Source of the DNA: CALJFL01 sp963669435
GTDB taxonomy: Bacteria > Pseudomonadota > Gammaproteobacteria > Pseudomonadales > Halieaceae
NCBI GenBank assembly: GCA_963669435.1
Contig: OY770025.1
Location: forward strand, 2,604,001 to 2,668,000
Direction of reading: 5' to 3'
DNA: 64,000 nt
Positions 8,358-17,047 of this stretch are shown in pieces (within the stretch, counting starts at the first letter, position 1; every line of letters begins with the position of its first letter). The notes beneath the pieces were generated by a model that worked only from the letters and a program-made list of their open reading frames with translations, made no database searches and was not told the DNA's origin. The translations under genes and the position numbers were made by a program.

Positions 8358-8714
8358 ATGGCTCGTATTGCCGGCGTCAACATACCCGATAACAAACACG
8401 CTGTTATCTCACTGACTTACATCTACGGTGTAGGTCGCTCGCAGGCCAAGCGTCTGTGTGCTGCGACTGGTGTGGAAGAAAGCGCCAAAATCGCTGAGTT
8501 GACAGAAGAGCAGATGGACGCATTGCGCTCGAAAGTGAGTGAGATGAACGTTGAAGGCGACCTGCGTCGTGAAGTTTCAATGAACGTCAAGCGTCTTATG
8601 GACCTGGGTTGCAATCGCGGCCTGCGTCACCGTCGCGGCCTGCCACTGCGTGGCCAGCGTACCAAGACCAATGCTCGCACACGTAAAGGTCCACGAAAGC
8701 CGATTCGCAGATAA
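8358..8714 (+). CDS. rpsM: 30S ribosomal protein S13
   Basis: 118 residues. S13 is in the 30S head and forms intersubunit bridges with L5 and the P-site tRNA. The start MARIAGVNIPDNKHAVISLT and the tail RGLRHRRGLPLRGQRTKTNA are diagnostic. GGAGAAAG precedes the ATG. It is the first gene of the alpha operon. Confidence 0.98.
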   Translation: MARIAGVNIPDNKHAVISLTYIYGVGRSQAKRLCAATGVEESAKIAELTEEQMDALRSKVSEMNVEGDLRREVSMNVKRLMDLGCNRGLRHRRGLPLRGQRTKTNARTRKGPRKPIRR

Positions 8715-8792
8715 GGGCAGCGTCCCCATCACGAATCCTTTTTAGTGTAGCTGCACCGCAGTGCAGTGTTGATATTAAAGTAGGAACAAACT

Positions 8793-9185
8793 ATGGCTAA
8801 GCCAGGTGCTAAAGGCACTCGTAAGAAAATCACCAAAACTGTTGTAGATGGCATTGCACACATCCATGCCTCTTTCAACAACACCATTATTACCATCACA
8901 GATCGCCAGGGTAATACCCTGAGCTGGGCCACCGCCGGTGGATCAGGTTTCCGTGGTTCACGTAAGAGCACACCATTTGCAGCCCAGGTTGCTGCAGAGC
9001 GTGCGGGTGAAGCGGCCAAGGAATATGGTCTGAAGAATCTCGATGTCATGGTCAAGGGTCCTGGACCCGGTCGTGAGTCAGCGGTACGTGCGCTGAACTC
9101 CTGCGGCTATGCCATCAGCAATATTACGGACGTTACGCCTATCCCGCATAACGGCTGTCGCCCACCCAAGAAACGTCGCGTGTAG
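8793..9185 (+). CDS. rpsK: 30S ribosomal protein S11
   Basis: 130 residues. S11 forms part of the platform near the mRNA exit and the E site. The segments HIHASFNNTIITITDRQGN, GGSGFRGSRKSTPFAAQVAA and the end PHNGCRPPKKRRV are typical. It lies 78 nt after rpsM and 20 nt before rpsD. Confidence 0.98.
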   Translation: MAKPGAKGTRKKITKTVVDGIAHIHASFNNTIITITDRQGNTLSWATAGGSGFRGSRKSTPFAAQVAAERAGEAAKEYGLKNLDVMVKGPGPGRESAVRALNSCGYAISNITDVTPIPHNGCRPPKKRRV

Positions 9186-9205
9186 CGCTTAGAGGAAGAA
9201 TTGAC

Positions 9206-9826
9206 ATGGCTCGATATATTGGACCCAAGTGCAAGCTCTCCCGTCGCGAAGGAACTGACCTGTTCCTGAAGAGCGGTGTGCGTGCGCTGGAAAGCAAGTG
9301 TAAGGCGGAGACAGCCCCCGGCCAGCACGGCGCCCGTCGCGGTCGTCTGTCAGATTATGGCGTACAGCTGCGCGAGAAGCAGAAGGTTCGCCGTATCTAC
9401 GGTGTGCTGGAAAAGCAGTTCCGCAACTATTACAAAGAGGCAGCTCGTCTCAAAGGTGCAACCGGTGAAAACCTGCTGCAACTGTTGGAAAGCCGCCTGG
9501 ATAACGTGGTTTACCGCATGGGTTTCGGTGCAACACGCTCTGAAGCACGCCAGTTGGTATCTCACAAGGCGATTTTGGTAAACGGCTCCGTTGTGAACGT
9601 GCCTTCTTACCAGGTTAAGGCTGGCGATGTTGTTGCCCTGCGTGAAAAAGCCAAGAAGCAACTGCGTGTTCAGTCTGCCCTGGCTCTCGCTGCCCAGCGC
9701 GGTGAGCCCGAGTGGATAGAAGTGAACAATGAGAAGCTGGAAGGCGTATTCAAGGCGGTTCCGGATCGCCAGGACCTGACCTCGGAGATCAATGAAAACC
9801 TGATCGTCGAGCTCTACTCCAAGTAA
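9206..9826 (+). CDS. rpsD: 30S ribosomal protein S4
   Basis: 206 residues, same length as E. coli S4. S4 nucleates 30S assembly and helps decoding accuracy. In E. coli it also represses the alpha operon. The N-terminal region MARYIGPKCKLSRREGTDL and the S4 RNA-binding domain (about residues 95-155, LESRLDNVVYRMGF) are clear. Confidence 0.98.
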   Translation: MARYIGPKCKLSRREGTDLFLKSGVRALESKCKAETAPGQHGARRGRLSDYGVQLREKQKVRRIYGVLEKQFRNYYKEAARLKGATGENLLQLLESRLDNVVYRMGFGATRSEARQLVSHKAILVNGSVVNVPSYQVKAGDVVALREKAKKQLRVQSALALAAQRGEPEWIEVNNEKLEGVFKAVPDRQDLTSEINENLIVELYSK

Positions 9827-9863
9827 TTCGCCCACGGACTAACCTTTAGCAACAGGTGCCATA

Positions 9864-10868
9864 ATGCAGAGTGCAGTAAACGAATTTTTGACCCCGCGTG
9901 TAATCAATGTCGACGAAAAGACCAACACACGTGCCCAGGTAACCCTGGAACCCCTCGAGCGTGGCTTTGGACACACTCTGGGTAATGCCTTGCGCCGTAT
10001 CCTGCTGTCTTCCATGCCAGGTTGTGCTATCACCGAGGTAGAAATTGACGGTGTGTTGCACGAGTACAGCGCGATCGAAGGTGTACAGGAAGACGTTATC
10101 GAGATCCTGCTGAACCTCAAGGGTGTTGCCCTGGTGATGAATGGCAAGGATGAGGCTGAACTGACCCTGAGCAAGAAAGGTTCAGGTGCCGTCACCGCAG
10201 GCGATATCCAGGTAGACCACGACATCGAGATCCGTAACCCGGATCACGTGATTTGTAACCTGAACGGCAAGTCCGAGATCAGCATGAAGCTGACCGTGGC
10301 CCGTGGTCGCGGTTACTCCCCGGCAGACTCGCGTGAGAACCCGGAAGAGGAAACACGTTCAATCGGCCGTCTGCAGCTGGATGCGACATTCTCGCCGATC
10401 CACCGTGTGTCCTACGTGGTTGACGCCGCGCGTGTTGAACAGCGCACCGACCTCGACAAGCTGGTACTGGATCTGGAAACCAACGGTACTATCGATCCCG
10501 AAGAGGCGATTCGCCGCGCAGCGACCATCCTGCAGCAACAGCTGGCAGTATTCGTTGACCTCGAAAGTGACAGCGAGTCCGAGTCTGTAGCCGAGGAAGA
10601 CGAAGTTGATCCCATCCTGCTGCGCCCGGTTGATGACCTGGAGCTCACAGTGCGTTCGGCAAACTGCCTCAAGGCAGAGAACATCTACTACATCGGTGAC
10701 CTGGTACAGCGCACCGAAGTGGAGCTGCTCAAAACCCCGAACCTGGGTAAGAAATCACTGACCGAGATCAAGGACGTATTGGCGTCCCGCGGGCTGTCCC
10801 TGGGCATGCGCCTGGACAACTGGCCGCCCGCCAGTCTCAAGAACGACGACCGGGTTCTGAGCGTATAA
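9864..10868 (+). CDS. rpoA: DNA-directed RNA polymerase subunit alpha
   Basis: 334 residues. The N-terminal domain (about 1-235) dimerises and starts polymerase assembly; GFGHTLGNALRRILLSSMPG is its hallmark. An acidic linker (about 235-250, rich in Ser, Glu and Asp) joins the C-terminal domain. That domain contacts UP elements and activators through the helix-hairpin-helix region VELLKTPNLGKKSLTEIKDV. The gene sits between rpsD and rplQ as expected. Confidence 0.98.
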   Translation: MQSAVNEFLTPRVINVDEKTNTRAQVTLEPLERGFGHTLGNALRRILLSSMPGCAITEVEIDGVLHEYSAIEGVQEDVIEILLNLKGVALVMNGKDEAELTLSKKGSGAVTAGDIQVDHDIEIRNPDHVICNLNGKSEISMKLTVARGRGYSPADSRENPEEETRSIGRLQLDATFSPIHRVSYVVDAARVEQRTDLDKLVLDLETNGTIDPEEAIRRAATILQQQLAVFVDLESDSESESVAEEDEVDPILLRPVDDLELTVRSANCLKAENIYYIGDLVQRTEVELLKTPNLGKKSLTEIKDVLASRGLSLGMRLDNWPPASLKNDDRVLSV

Positions 10869-10928
10869 GCTCTGCCCGGCAACTGGTTGAAAGTGCTGAG
10901 ATAGCACAGAAAGAATAGGACTTTAAAA

Positions 10929-11318
10929 ATGCGTCATCGTCATAGTGGACGTCAGTTGAACCGGAACAGCTCGCACCGTAAGGCGATGTTCCGCAACATG
11001 ACCGTATCTTTAGTAGAGCACGAGCTGATCAAGACTACCCTGGCCAAGGCCAAGGAACTGCGTACCCACGCGGAGCCACTGATCACCCTCGCCAAAAACG
11101 ACAGCGTGGCCAACCGTCGCCTGGCGTTTGACCGCACCCGCAGCAAGGCAGCGGTAGGCAAGTTGTTCACTGAACTGGGCCCGCGCTACCAGGAGCGTCC
11201 GGGTGGTTACATCCGTATCCTGAAAGCGGGCTATCGCGCTGGCGATAAGGCACCTATGGCTTACGTTGAGCTGGTGGATCGTCCGCAGGTGGAAGTGTTT
11301 GAGGATGACGAGGATTAA
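10929..11318 (+). CDS. rplQ: 50S ribosomal protein L17
   Basis: 129 residues. L17 lies at the peptide exit side of the 50S subunit. MRHRHSGRQLNRNSSHRKAM is diagnostic. The C-terminus is acidic (FEDDED). It is the last gene of the alpha operon, followed 25 nt later by a strong hairpin terminator. Confidence 0.98.
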   Translation: MRHRHSGRQLNRNSSHRKAMFRNMTVSLVEHELIKTTLAKAKELRTHAEPLITLAKNDSVANRRLAFDRTRSKAAVGKLFTELGPRYQERPGGYIRILKAGYRAGDKAPMAYVELVDRPQVEVFEDDED

Positions 11319-11343
11319 ACCTCGCGTTTTCCAAGACTGATCG

Positions 11344-11370
11344 AAAGCCGGGCAATGTCCCGGCTTTTTT
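11344..11370 (+). terminator. Rho-independent terminator of the alpha operon
   Basis: Stem AAAGCCGGG (11344-11352) pairs with CCCGGCTTT (11359-11367) around a 6-nt loop and runs into a T tract ending at 11370. It lies 25 nt after the rplQ stop. Confidence 0.93.
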
Positions 11371-11445
11371 GTGCGTCTAGTATTTACCCGGACTCCTTGT
11401 CGAGGTAGGGAGAAAAGGGGTGAAAGGGTTCTTGCCAATGATCCG

Positions 11446-11559
11446 CAGCCAGCCTGCAGTACCCGCTTGCTGGAATCGCAAAAGCGTCATCCATGACAGC
11501 TCGGATGAGGCCATCCATGGCCTCATACGTTCCTGCAAGCGGGTACTGCAGGCCGACTG
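11446..11559 (-). repeat. Inverted-repeat element A (two GGA-loop hairpins on minus strand)
   Basis: Outer arms at 11446-11475 and 11530-11559 are complementary at about 26 of 30 positions. The 54-nt core (11476-11529) holds two palindromes. On the minus strand they fold as an 8-bp stem with loop AUGGAU (11513-11518) and a GTC/GAC stem with loop AUGGAU (11489-11494). Element B has the same outer end (GCAGTCGGCCTG type) and the same arm end next to the core (TGCTGGAA), but a different middle arm. No gene is present. It lies between the convergent rplQ and uvrA. Confidence 0.9.
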
Positions 11560-11870
11560 CTCAAGGATGAGAGATCGGAAGGTCTCGTTGCTGCTTTTCG
11601 TCGATGTGAGGCGACCTTCTTGAACGCAAAGTAACGTTGTGGACCTCCTTCAGTAGGTTGCGAGCATTAAGGGGCTTCTGGTTGCTCGATAGAGCGAGGT
11701 GGATACTTACGCGCTGCTATGTCGGCGCGCGATTTGATCTCTAGTTGTCTAATAAAGCCAACACCAAGCTAAGTCCCGCCGAACCTGTTTCAGCCTGAGC
11801 ACTCGATGCCATCCATCGCAGAGAGCGTGGTGGTATATAGAAGTGAAGGTTTGGACTTGGTACCCGCCCA
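11560..11870. other. Gene-free spacer between elements A and B
   Basis: No credible gene. A 7-bp inverted repeat GAAGGTC ... GACCTTC (about 11578 and 11613) and a small palindrome CGATG-CCATC-CATCG-like at about 11803-11817 are visible. The latter resembles the loop sequence of the neighbouring repeat family and may be a worn remnant. Nothing else is recognised. Confidence 0.5.
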
Positions 11871-11986
11871 GCAGTCGGCCTGAAATTTTCCCTTGCAGGA
11901 ACGTGCGAGGCCACGGATGGCCTCGCCCGAGCTGTCATGGACGACGTTTTTGCGTTTCCAGCAAGGGAAAATTTCAGGCCGACTGC
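11871..11986 (+). repeat. Inverted-repeat element B (two GGA-loop hairpins on plus strand)
   Basis: Arms at 11871-11901 and 11956-11986 match in 30 of 31 positions. The 54-nt core (11902-11955) is element A's core in the other orientation. Relative to A, the 8-bp inner stem shows paired changes (AT...AT to GC...GC), keeping pairing in both. Loops read on the plus strand are ACGGAU and AUGGAC. These changes keep GGA and the stems, which points to selection on structure. Confidence 0.92.
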
Positions 11987-12057
11987 GACCTACGAAGCAG
12001 AAATTCCATGCGCCCCATTTCAATACGCTTTTCGAGAGGATATGCGTTTCAAGGTGT

Positions 12058-12116
12058 GAGCTGTCATGGATAGCGCTTTTGCGGTTCCAGCAAGCTTGGA
12101 CTTTAGGTTGACTGCG
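12058..12116 (+). repeat. Truncated copy (element C) of the A/B repeat
   Basis: These 59 nt align without gaps to 11929-11987, the 3' half of element B. They keep GAGCTGTCATGGA and the TTCCAGCAAG arm start, but the arm middle is changed and the other half is missing. A separate imperfect inverted repeat surrounds it (GCGCC...ATACGCTT near 12010-12030 against AAGCGTAT...GGCGCC near 12129-12147). So it may have been rearranged rather than simply deleted. Confidence 0.75.
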
Positions 12117-12154
12117 GCATGCCGGTACAAGCGTATCAATTGGCGCCACCCAAG

Positions 12155-15007
12155 TTAGGCTGCTTTTTTAGACGACTTCCGCTTCAACATCGGCGCTAAA
12201 AACTGCCCGGTAAATGATCCTTTCACCTTCGCGACCTGCTCAGGCGTGCCGGTAGCGATAATCTGCCCACCACCACTGCCACCCTCCGGCCCCAGGTCCA
12301 CAATCCAGTCCGCCGTCTTGATCACATCCAGGTTGTGCTCAATGATCACCACCGTGTTGCCATGGTCTCGCAGGCGATGAAGAACCTCGAGCAACTGGCG
12401 AATATCCTCGAAATGCAGTCCCGTGGTCGGCTCATCGAGAATGTACAGGGTGCTACCGGTATCCCGCTTGGAAAGCTCCTTGGCCAGCTTCACCCGCTGC
12501 GCTTCACCACCGGACAGCGTAGTTGCCGCCTGTCCCAACCGGACATAGGTAAGCCCGACGTCGGTCAGGGTTTGCAGCTTACGTGCAATAGCTGGAACCG
12601 GTTCGAAGAAGGTCAGCGCTTCCTCCACGGTCATTTCCAGTACCTCGTGGATGTTCTTACCCTTGTAGCGGACCTCCAGAGTTTCGCGGTTATAGCGCTT
12701 GCCCTTGCAAACATCGCAGGGGACATAGATGTCCGGCAGGAAGTGCATCTCCACCTTGGTAACGCCGTCGCCCTGGCAAGCCTCGCAGCGGCCCCCCTTT
12801 ACGTTAAAGCTGAAACGGCCGGGCTTGTAGCCCCGTGAGCGTGCTTCCTGGGTGCCTGCAAACAACTCGCGCACCGGGGTGAAGATGCCCGTATAGGTGG
12901 CGGGATTAGAACGAGGTGTTCGGCCAATTGGGCTCTGATCGATATCGATACACTTATCGATCTGCTCGAGTCCGGTGATACTCCCGTGTGATGCTGGAGT
13001 TAGCGTGGTAGCTCCATTCAATTCGGTGGCTGCCAGAGGATACAGCGTGCCATTGATTAGAGTCGATTTACCTGACCCCGATACCCCTGTGATGCAGGTC
13101 AATAGGCCTACTGGAATCTCCAGATCAACCGACTGCAGGTTATTGCCTACTGCCCCCGACAGTGTGATTTGCTTGTCGGAGTCGTTGGGCACTCTGTTCT
13201 GCGGAATTTCGATGCGCCGTTTGCCCGAGAGATAGGCTCCGGTCAGGGACTGCTTGTCCTTGACGATGTCGGCCATTTTGCCCTCGGCCACGATCTCGCC
13301 GCCGTGAACACCAGCACCGGGACCGATATCGATGATGTGATCTGCTGTGCGGATCGCGTCCTCATCATGTTCCACGACCAGCACCGTATTGCCCAGGTCG
13401 CGCAAGTGGGTGAGTGTGCGTAGCAGCCGTTCATTGTCTCGTTGGTGCAGACCAATTGAAGGCTCATCCAGAATATACATAACGCCCACCAGGCCAGCAC
13501 CGATTTGCGAGGCCAGCCGGATGCGTTGGGCCTCACCGCCCGAGAGTGTCTCTGCACTGCGGTTCAGGGCCAGGTAGTTCAATCCCACATCCACCAAAAA
13601 ACGGTAGCGGGCCCTGAGTTCCTTGAGGATCTTGTCGGCGATCTCCGCCGCTCGACCCTCCAACTGCAGATTCTCGAAATAGTCCTGGGCTTCGCCCACA
13701 GCCATGGAGGTGATGCTGGGTAAATTGCGCTCGTTAACGAATACATGCCGGGCATCTCGCCGCAGGCGAGTGCCGTCACAGTCCGGACAGGGGGCTGTGG
13801 CCAGAAACTTGGCCAGGTCCTCGCGCACAGACTGGGAGTCAGTATCCCGATACCTGCGCTCCATATTGGGCAGAATCCCTTCAAACGGGTGAGTTCTCTT
13901 GAACACGTCGCCGCGGTCGTTGACGTAGGCAAAGGCGATCTCTTCTTTGCCACTACCGTGCAAGATGGCCTTGCGGTGTTTCTTGCTCAGTTGTTCAAAG
14001 GGCAGATCGATATCGAAACCGTAATGATCAGCCAGAGAGGTAAGCATATGAAAATAGTAGACATTGCGCCGGTCCCAACCGCGAATGGCCCCTTCGGCCA
14101 GGCTGGCCTCGGGGTGTAACACTATGCGATCTTCGTCGAAATACTGCTTAACGCCCAGGCCGTCGCAGCCGCTGCAAGCCCCGGCCGGGTTATTGAACGA
14201 GAACAACCGCGGTTCGAGTTCGTCGATGCTGTGCCCACACACCGGACAGGCAAACCGCGCGGAAAACATGATGTCTTCCTCCTCGCTGTCGCTGTCCATA
14301 TAGCTGATGCTCGCCAGCCCGTCTGTCAGCCCAAGTGCTGTTTCGAAAGATTCTGCCAGTCGCAGGCCAAGGTCGTCCCTGACTTTGAATCGGTCGACGA
14401 CCACCTCGATACGGTGTTTCTTTTTCTTGTCCAGTGCGGGCACGTCGTCCAGGTCAGTTACGATGCCGTCGATCCTGGCACGCACAAATCCGGATGCGCG
14501 AAGCTCTTCGAAGACGTGCAAGTGCTCGCCCTTGCGGTCACGCACAACTGGCGCCAACAGCATCAGCTTGCTGCCCTGGGGCATCGCCAACACCGTGTCG
14601 ACCATTTGGCTTACCGTTTGTGCGGCCAAATTGACGTCGTGGTCCGGGCAGCGTGGTTCGCCAACGCGCGCATACAACAGGCGCAAGTAGTCATAGATCT
14701 CCGTGATCGTACCCACCGTTGAACGAGGATTGTGTGACGTCGACTTCTGCTCGATGGAAATGGCTGGCGACAAGCCTTCGATATGGTCCATATCGGGCTT
14801 TTCCATCATCGACAGAAACTGCCGGGCATAGGTAGATAGTGACTCGACATAGCGCCGCTGGCCCTCAGCGTAGAGGGTGTCAAATGCCAGGGAAGATTTA
14901 CCGGAGCCGGACAGGCCGGTGATGACTATCAGCTTGTCCCGCGGTATGTCCAGGTCAATGTTTTTGAGGTTGTGGGTGCGCGCCCCACGGACCTGAATAG
15001 TATCCAT
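12155..15007 (-). CDS. uvrA: UvrABC excinuclease subunit A
   Basis: 950 residues from the ATG at 15007, which has AGGAG 6 nt upstream and gives MDTIQVRGARTHNLKNI. An upstream in-frame start at 15040 would add 11 atypical residues. UvrA is the damage-recognition ATPase of nucleotide excision repair and loads UvrB. Both ATPase cassettes are intact: Walker A GLSGSGKSSLAFD and GVSGSGKSTLINGT, ABC signatures LSGGEAQRIRLA and LSGGEAQRVKLA. Zinc modules appear as CPVCG and CEACQGDG...CDVCKGKR. No convincing LexA box was found upstream. The order uvrA-MFS-ssb is the one seen in Pseudomonas. Confidence 0.98.
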   Translation of the reverse strand: MDTIQVRGARTHNLKNIDLDIPRDKLIVITGLSGSGKSSLAFDTLYAEGQRRYVESLSTYARQFLSMMEKPDMDHIEGLSPAISIEQKSTSHNPRSTVGTITEIYDYLRLLYARVGEPRCPDHDVNLAAQTVSQMVDTVLAMPQGSKLMLLAPVVRDRKGEHLHVFEELRASGFVRARIDGIVTDLDDVPALDKKKKHRIEVVVDRFKVRDDLGLRLAESFETALGLTDGLASISYMDSDSEEEDIMFSARFACPVCGHSIDELEPRLFSFNNPAGACSGCDGLGVKQYFDEDRIVLHPEASLAEGAIRGWDRRNVYYFHMLTSLADHYGFDIDLPFEQLSKKHRKAILHGSGKEEIAFAYVNDRGDVFKRTHPFEGILPNMERRYRDTDSQSVREDLAKFLATAPCPDCDGTRLRRDARHVFVNERNLPSITSMAVGEAQDYFENLQLEGRAAEIADKILKELRARYRFLVDVGLNYLALNRSAETLSGGEAQRIRLASQIGAGLVGVMYILDEPSIGLHQRDNERLLRTLTHLRDLGNTVLVVEHDEDAIRTADHIIDIGPGAGVHGGEIVAEGKMADIVKDKQSLTGAYLSGKRRIEIPQNRVPNDSDKQITLSGAVGNNLQSVDLEIPVGLLTCITGVSGSGKSTLINGTLYPLAATELNGATTLTPASHGSITGLEQIDKCIDIDQSPIGRTPRSNPATYTGIFTPVRELFAGTQEARSRGYKPGRFSFNVKGGRCEACQGDGVTKVEMHFLPDIYVPCDVCKGKRYNRETLEVRYKGKNIHEVLEMTVEEALTFFEPVPAIARKLQTLTDVGLTYVRLGQAATTLSGGEAQRVKLAKELSKRDTGSTLYILDEPTTGLHFEDIRQLLEVLHRLRDHGNTVVIIEHNLDVIKTADWIVDLGPEGGSGGGQIIATGTPEQVAKVKGSFTGQFLAPMLKRKSSKKAA

Positions 15008-15177
15008 TGCGCTCCTGTGCGACGTAGAATCCAAACCCAACAGTATATGCCGAGGCCGTCCTGCCTGGCAAAACCTGCGAGCTGTACTGGGAAATAGTTA
15101 CGCGCAATAAAGCGCCCCGGATGCCTGCGGAGGCCTAAGCTGATAAACTCCGCCGGTATTTTCAAAAGATTGTCCCC

Positions 15178-16404
15178 GTGATTACCGAAAATCCCATGAC
15201 CGCGTTAGAGCGCCGCACAGTCGGTTCCCTGGCGCTGCTCTACAGTTTCCGCATGCTCGGCCTATTTATGGTGCTGCCTCTGCTGGCGGTGTATGCGGGC
15301 GATCTCCAAGGATCCACACCCCAGCTACTCGGTCTTGCATTAGGTGTTTATGGCCTCAGTCAGGCGCTATTGCAGATTCCGCTGGGCTGGCTGTCGGACC
15401 GTGTGGGTCGAAAGCCGGTGATCGTGGGCGGCCTGTTGGTGTTTGCCCTGGGGAGTCTGATTGCTGCTACCGCCGATACGGTGCTGGGCGTGGTGTTCGG
15501 CCGTTTTCTCCAGGGTGCGGGCGCTATTGCCAGTACCATCCTGGCGCTGGCGGCCGACCTCACCCGTGAAGAGCAGCGTACCAAGGCCATGGCCCTTATC
15601 GGTGCCAGCATCGGCGCTTCGTTTGCCCTGTCCCTGGTCCTGGGTCCGCTGGTAGCGGGGTGGACAGGATTGTCCGGTGTTTTCTACCTCACCTGTTTGT
15701 TAGCCCTTTGTGGCGTCGCGATTGTCATTTACAGTGTGCCGGCGGCGGAATTGCCGGCACCGGGCGCTGTTACCGGACCCAGTCGATCGCATGCCCGCTC
15801 GGCATTGTTGGATCGGGTGCTGTTGCGACTCAATATTGGGGTTTTTAGCCTGCATTTCATACTCATGGCCAGTTTCCTGGTGGTCCCGCTTATTCTCCGG
15901 GACAGGTTAGATATTTTACGCGAGGAGCACTGGCAAGTTTACCTGCCGGTCCTATTGATCTCGGTCCTGGGCATGTTGCCGTTAATGCGCCTGGCCGAGC
16001 GTGGCGGCCGCCTGCAGCAGGTGTTTCCGGCGGCGATAATAATCCTGTTGCTGGGTCTCGCAGCGCTCTGGCATGCCACTACCACCACCTTCCTATACCT
16101 GGGTTTATGGCTGTTCTTTGTCGGCTTCAACTACCTGGAGGCCACCTTGCCCTCGCTGGTCACCAAGCAGGCCTCGGCGCAGGCCCGGGGTACTGCCATG
16201 GGAGTGTATTCCACTTGCCAGTTTCTCGGCGCTTTTGCCGGTGGCACGCTTGGCGGATGGGTCTTACAACTCAACGGTCCTAACACTGTCTTGGTGCTGG
16301 CCATGATTGCCGGTGGTCTTTGGTTGGGGCTGAACTCCGTGGGCAAGTCCAGCCACAACAGCGGGCCGGACGCCGTGGTTGCCACCGATATCAATCGCAG
16401 TTAA
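15178..16404 (+). CDS. Major facilitator superfamily transporter
   Basis: 408 residues from GTG 15178, or 402 from the ATG at 15196; neither has a strong ribosome-binding site. About twelve hydrophobic segments are visible. The MFS loop 2-3 motif is GWLSDRVGRKPVIVGG (about residues 64-79). The N-terminus resembles the inner-membrane MFS protein that lies between uvrA and ssb in pseudomonads. The substrate is unknown; drug or metabolite efflux is the usual guess for this group. It is divergent from uvrA and precedes ssb. Confidence 0.9.
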   Translation: MITENPMTALERRTVGSLALLYSFRMLGLFMVLPLLAVYAGDLQGSTPQLLGLALGVYGLSQALLQIPLGWLSDRVGRKPVIVGGLLVFALGSLIAATADTVLGVVFGRFLQGAGAIASTILALAADLTREEQRTKAMALIGASIGASFALSLVLGPLVAGWTGLSGVFYLTCLLALCGVAIVIYSVPAAELPAPGAVTGPSRSHARSALLDRVLLRLNIGVFSLHFILMASFLVVPLILRDRLDILREEHWQVYLPVLLISVLGMLPLMRLAERGGRLQQVFPAAIIILLLGLAALWHATTTTFLYLGLWLFFVGFNYLEATLPSLVTKQASAQARGTAMGVYSTCQFLGAFAGGTLGGWVLQLNGPNTVLVLAMIAGGLWLGLNSVGKSSHNSGPDAVVATDINRS

Positions 16405-16541
16405 ATCACGCTGTCCTGATCGCAATATGGGTCGCAATATGGCCACAGTATGGTCGACAATGCTGTCGCATTTGCACAGCGGGATTGCTATAGTCCACGG
16501 TTCATTTCGATAACGACATTCGCTCACTTTTTGGGGGTTTT

Positions 16542-17009
16542 ATGGCTTCACGGGGCGTGAACAAAGTAATCTTGATCGGCAATTTGGGTAATGACCCGGA
16601 GACCCGCTACATGCCATCCGGTGGCGCGGTGACCAATATTACCGTGGCCACTTCCGAGACCTGGAAGGATAAGCAAACCGGGCAACCGCAGGAGCGTACC
16701 GAGTGGCACCGGATCGTGTTTTTCAATCGGCTGGCGGAGATTGCCGGTGAATATCTGCGCAAGGGTTCCAAGGTTTACCTTGAGGGGTCCCTGCGCACTC
16801 GTAAGTGGCAGGACCAGTCGGGCCAGGACAAGTACACCACCGAAATAGTAGCCAATGAAATGCAAATGCTGGACAGCCGCAATGCGGGGCAGGGCGGTGG
16901 CCAGTCAATGCAGAGCGCTCCGGCGCAGGGTGGAGGCGCCTCAAGTCCAGCACCAGCCAGCACCGCGCCCTCTGATTTTGGTGATTTCGACGACGACATC
17001 CCCTTTTAG
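16542..17009 (+). CDS. ssb: Single-stranded DNA-binding protein
   Basis: 155 residues. SSB coats single-stranded DNA in replication, repair and recombination. The OB fold occupies about residues 1-110 (MASRGVNKVILIGNLGNDPE, then WHRIVFFNRLAEIAGEYL). A Gly/Gln/Ser/Ala-rich linker follows, then the acidic tip DFDDDIPF that recruits partner proteins. It is 137 nt after the MFS gene, and the arrangement with uvrA is conserved in related bacteria. Confidence 0.98.
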   Translation: MASRGVNKVILIGNLGNDPETRYMPSGGAVTNITVATSETWKDKQTGQPQERTEWHRIVFFNRLAEIAGEYLRKGSKVYLEGSLRTRKWQDQSGQDKYTTEIVANEMQMLDSRNAGQGGGQSMQSAPAQGGGASSPAPASTAPSDFGDFDDDIPF

Positions 17010-17047
17010 CGGCCAACTGCGGCAGCTTTATCAGGGTAGCCTAGGTC

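Noticed and set aside
11420..12149. Open frames encoding peptides such as ACWNRKSVIHDSS in the rplQ-uvrA gap
   Set aside because: They are translations of the inverted-repeat elements on both strands, lack ribosome-binding sites, and repeat only because the DNA repeats.
13745..14722. Plus-strand frames inside uvrA
   Set aside because: Antisense to conserved UvrA domains, with no family resemblance.
15008..15177. LexA/SOS box for uvrA
   Set aside because: Only half-like matches (CTGTACTGGG..., ACAGTATATG) are present; neither has the full CTG-N10-CAG palindrome.
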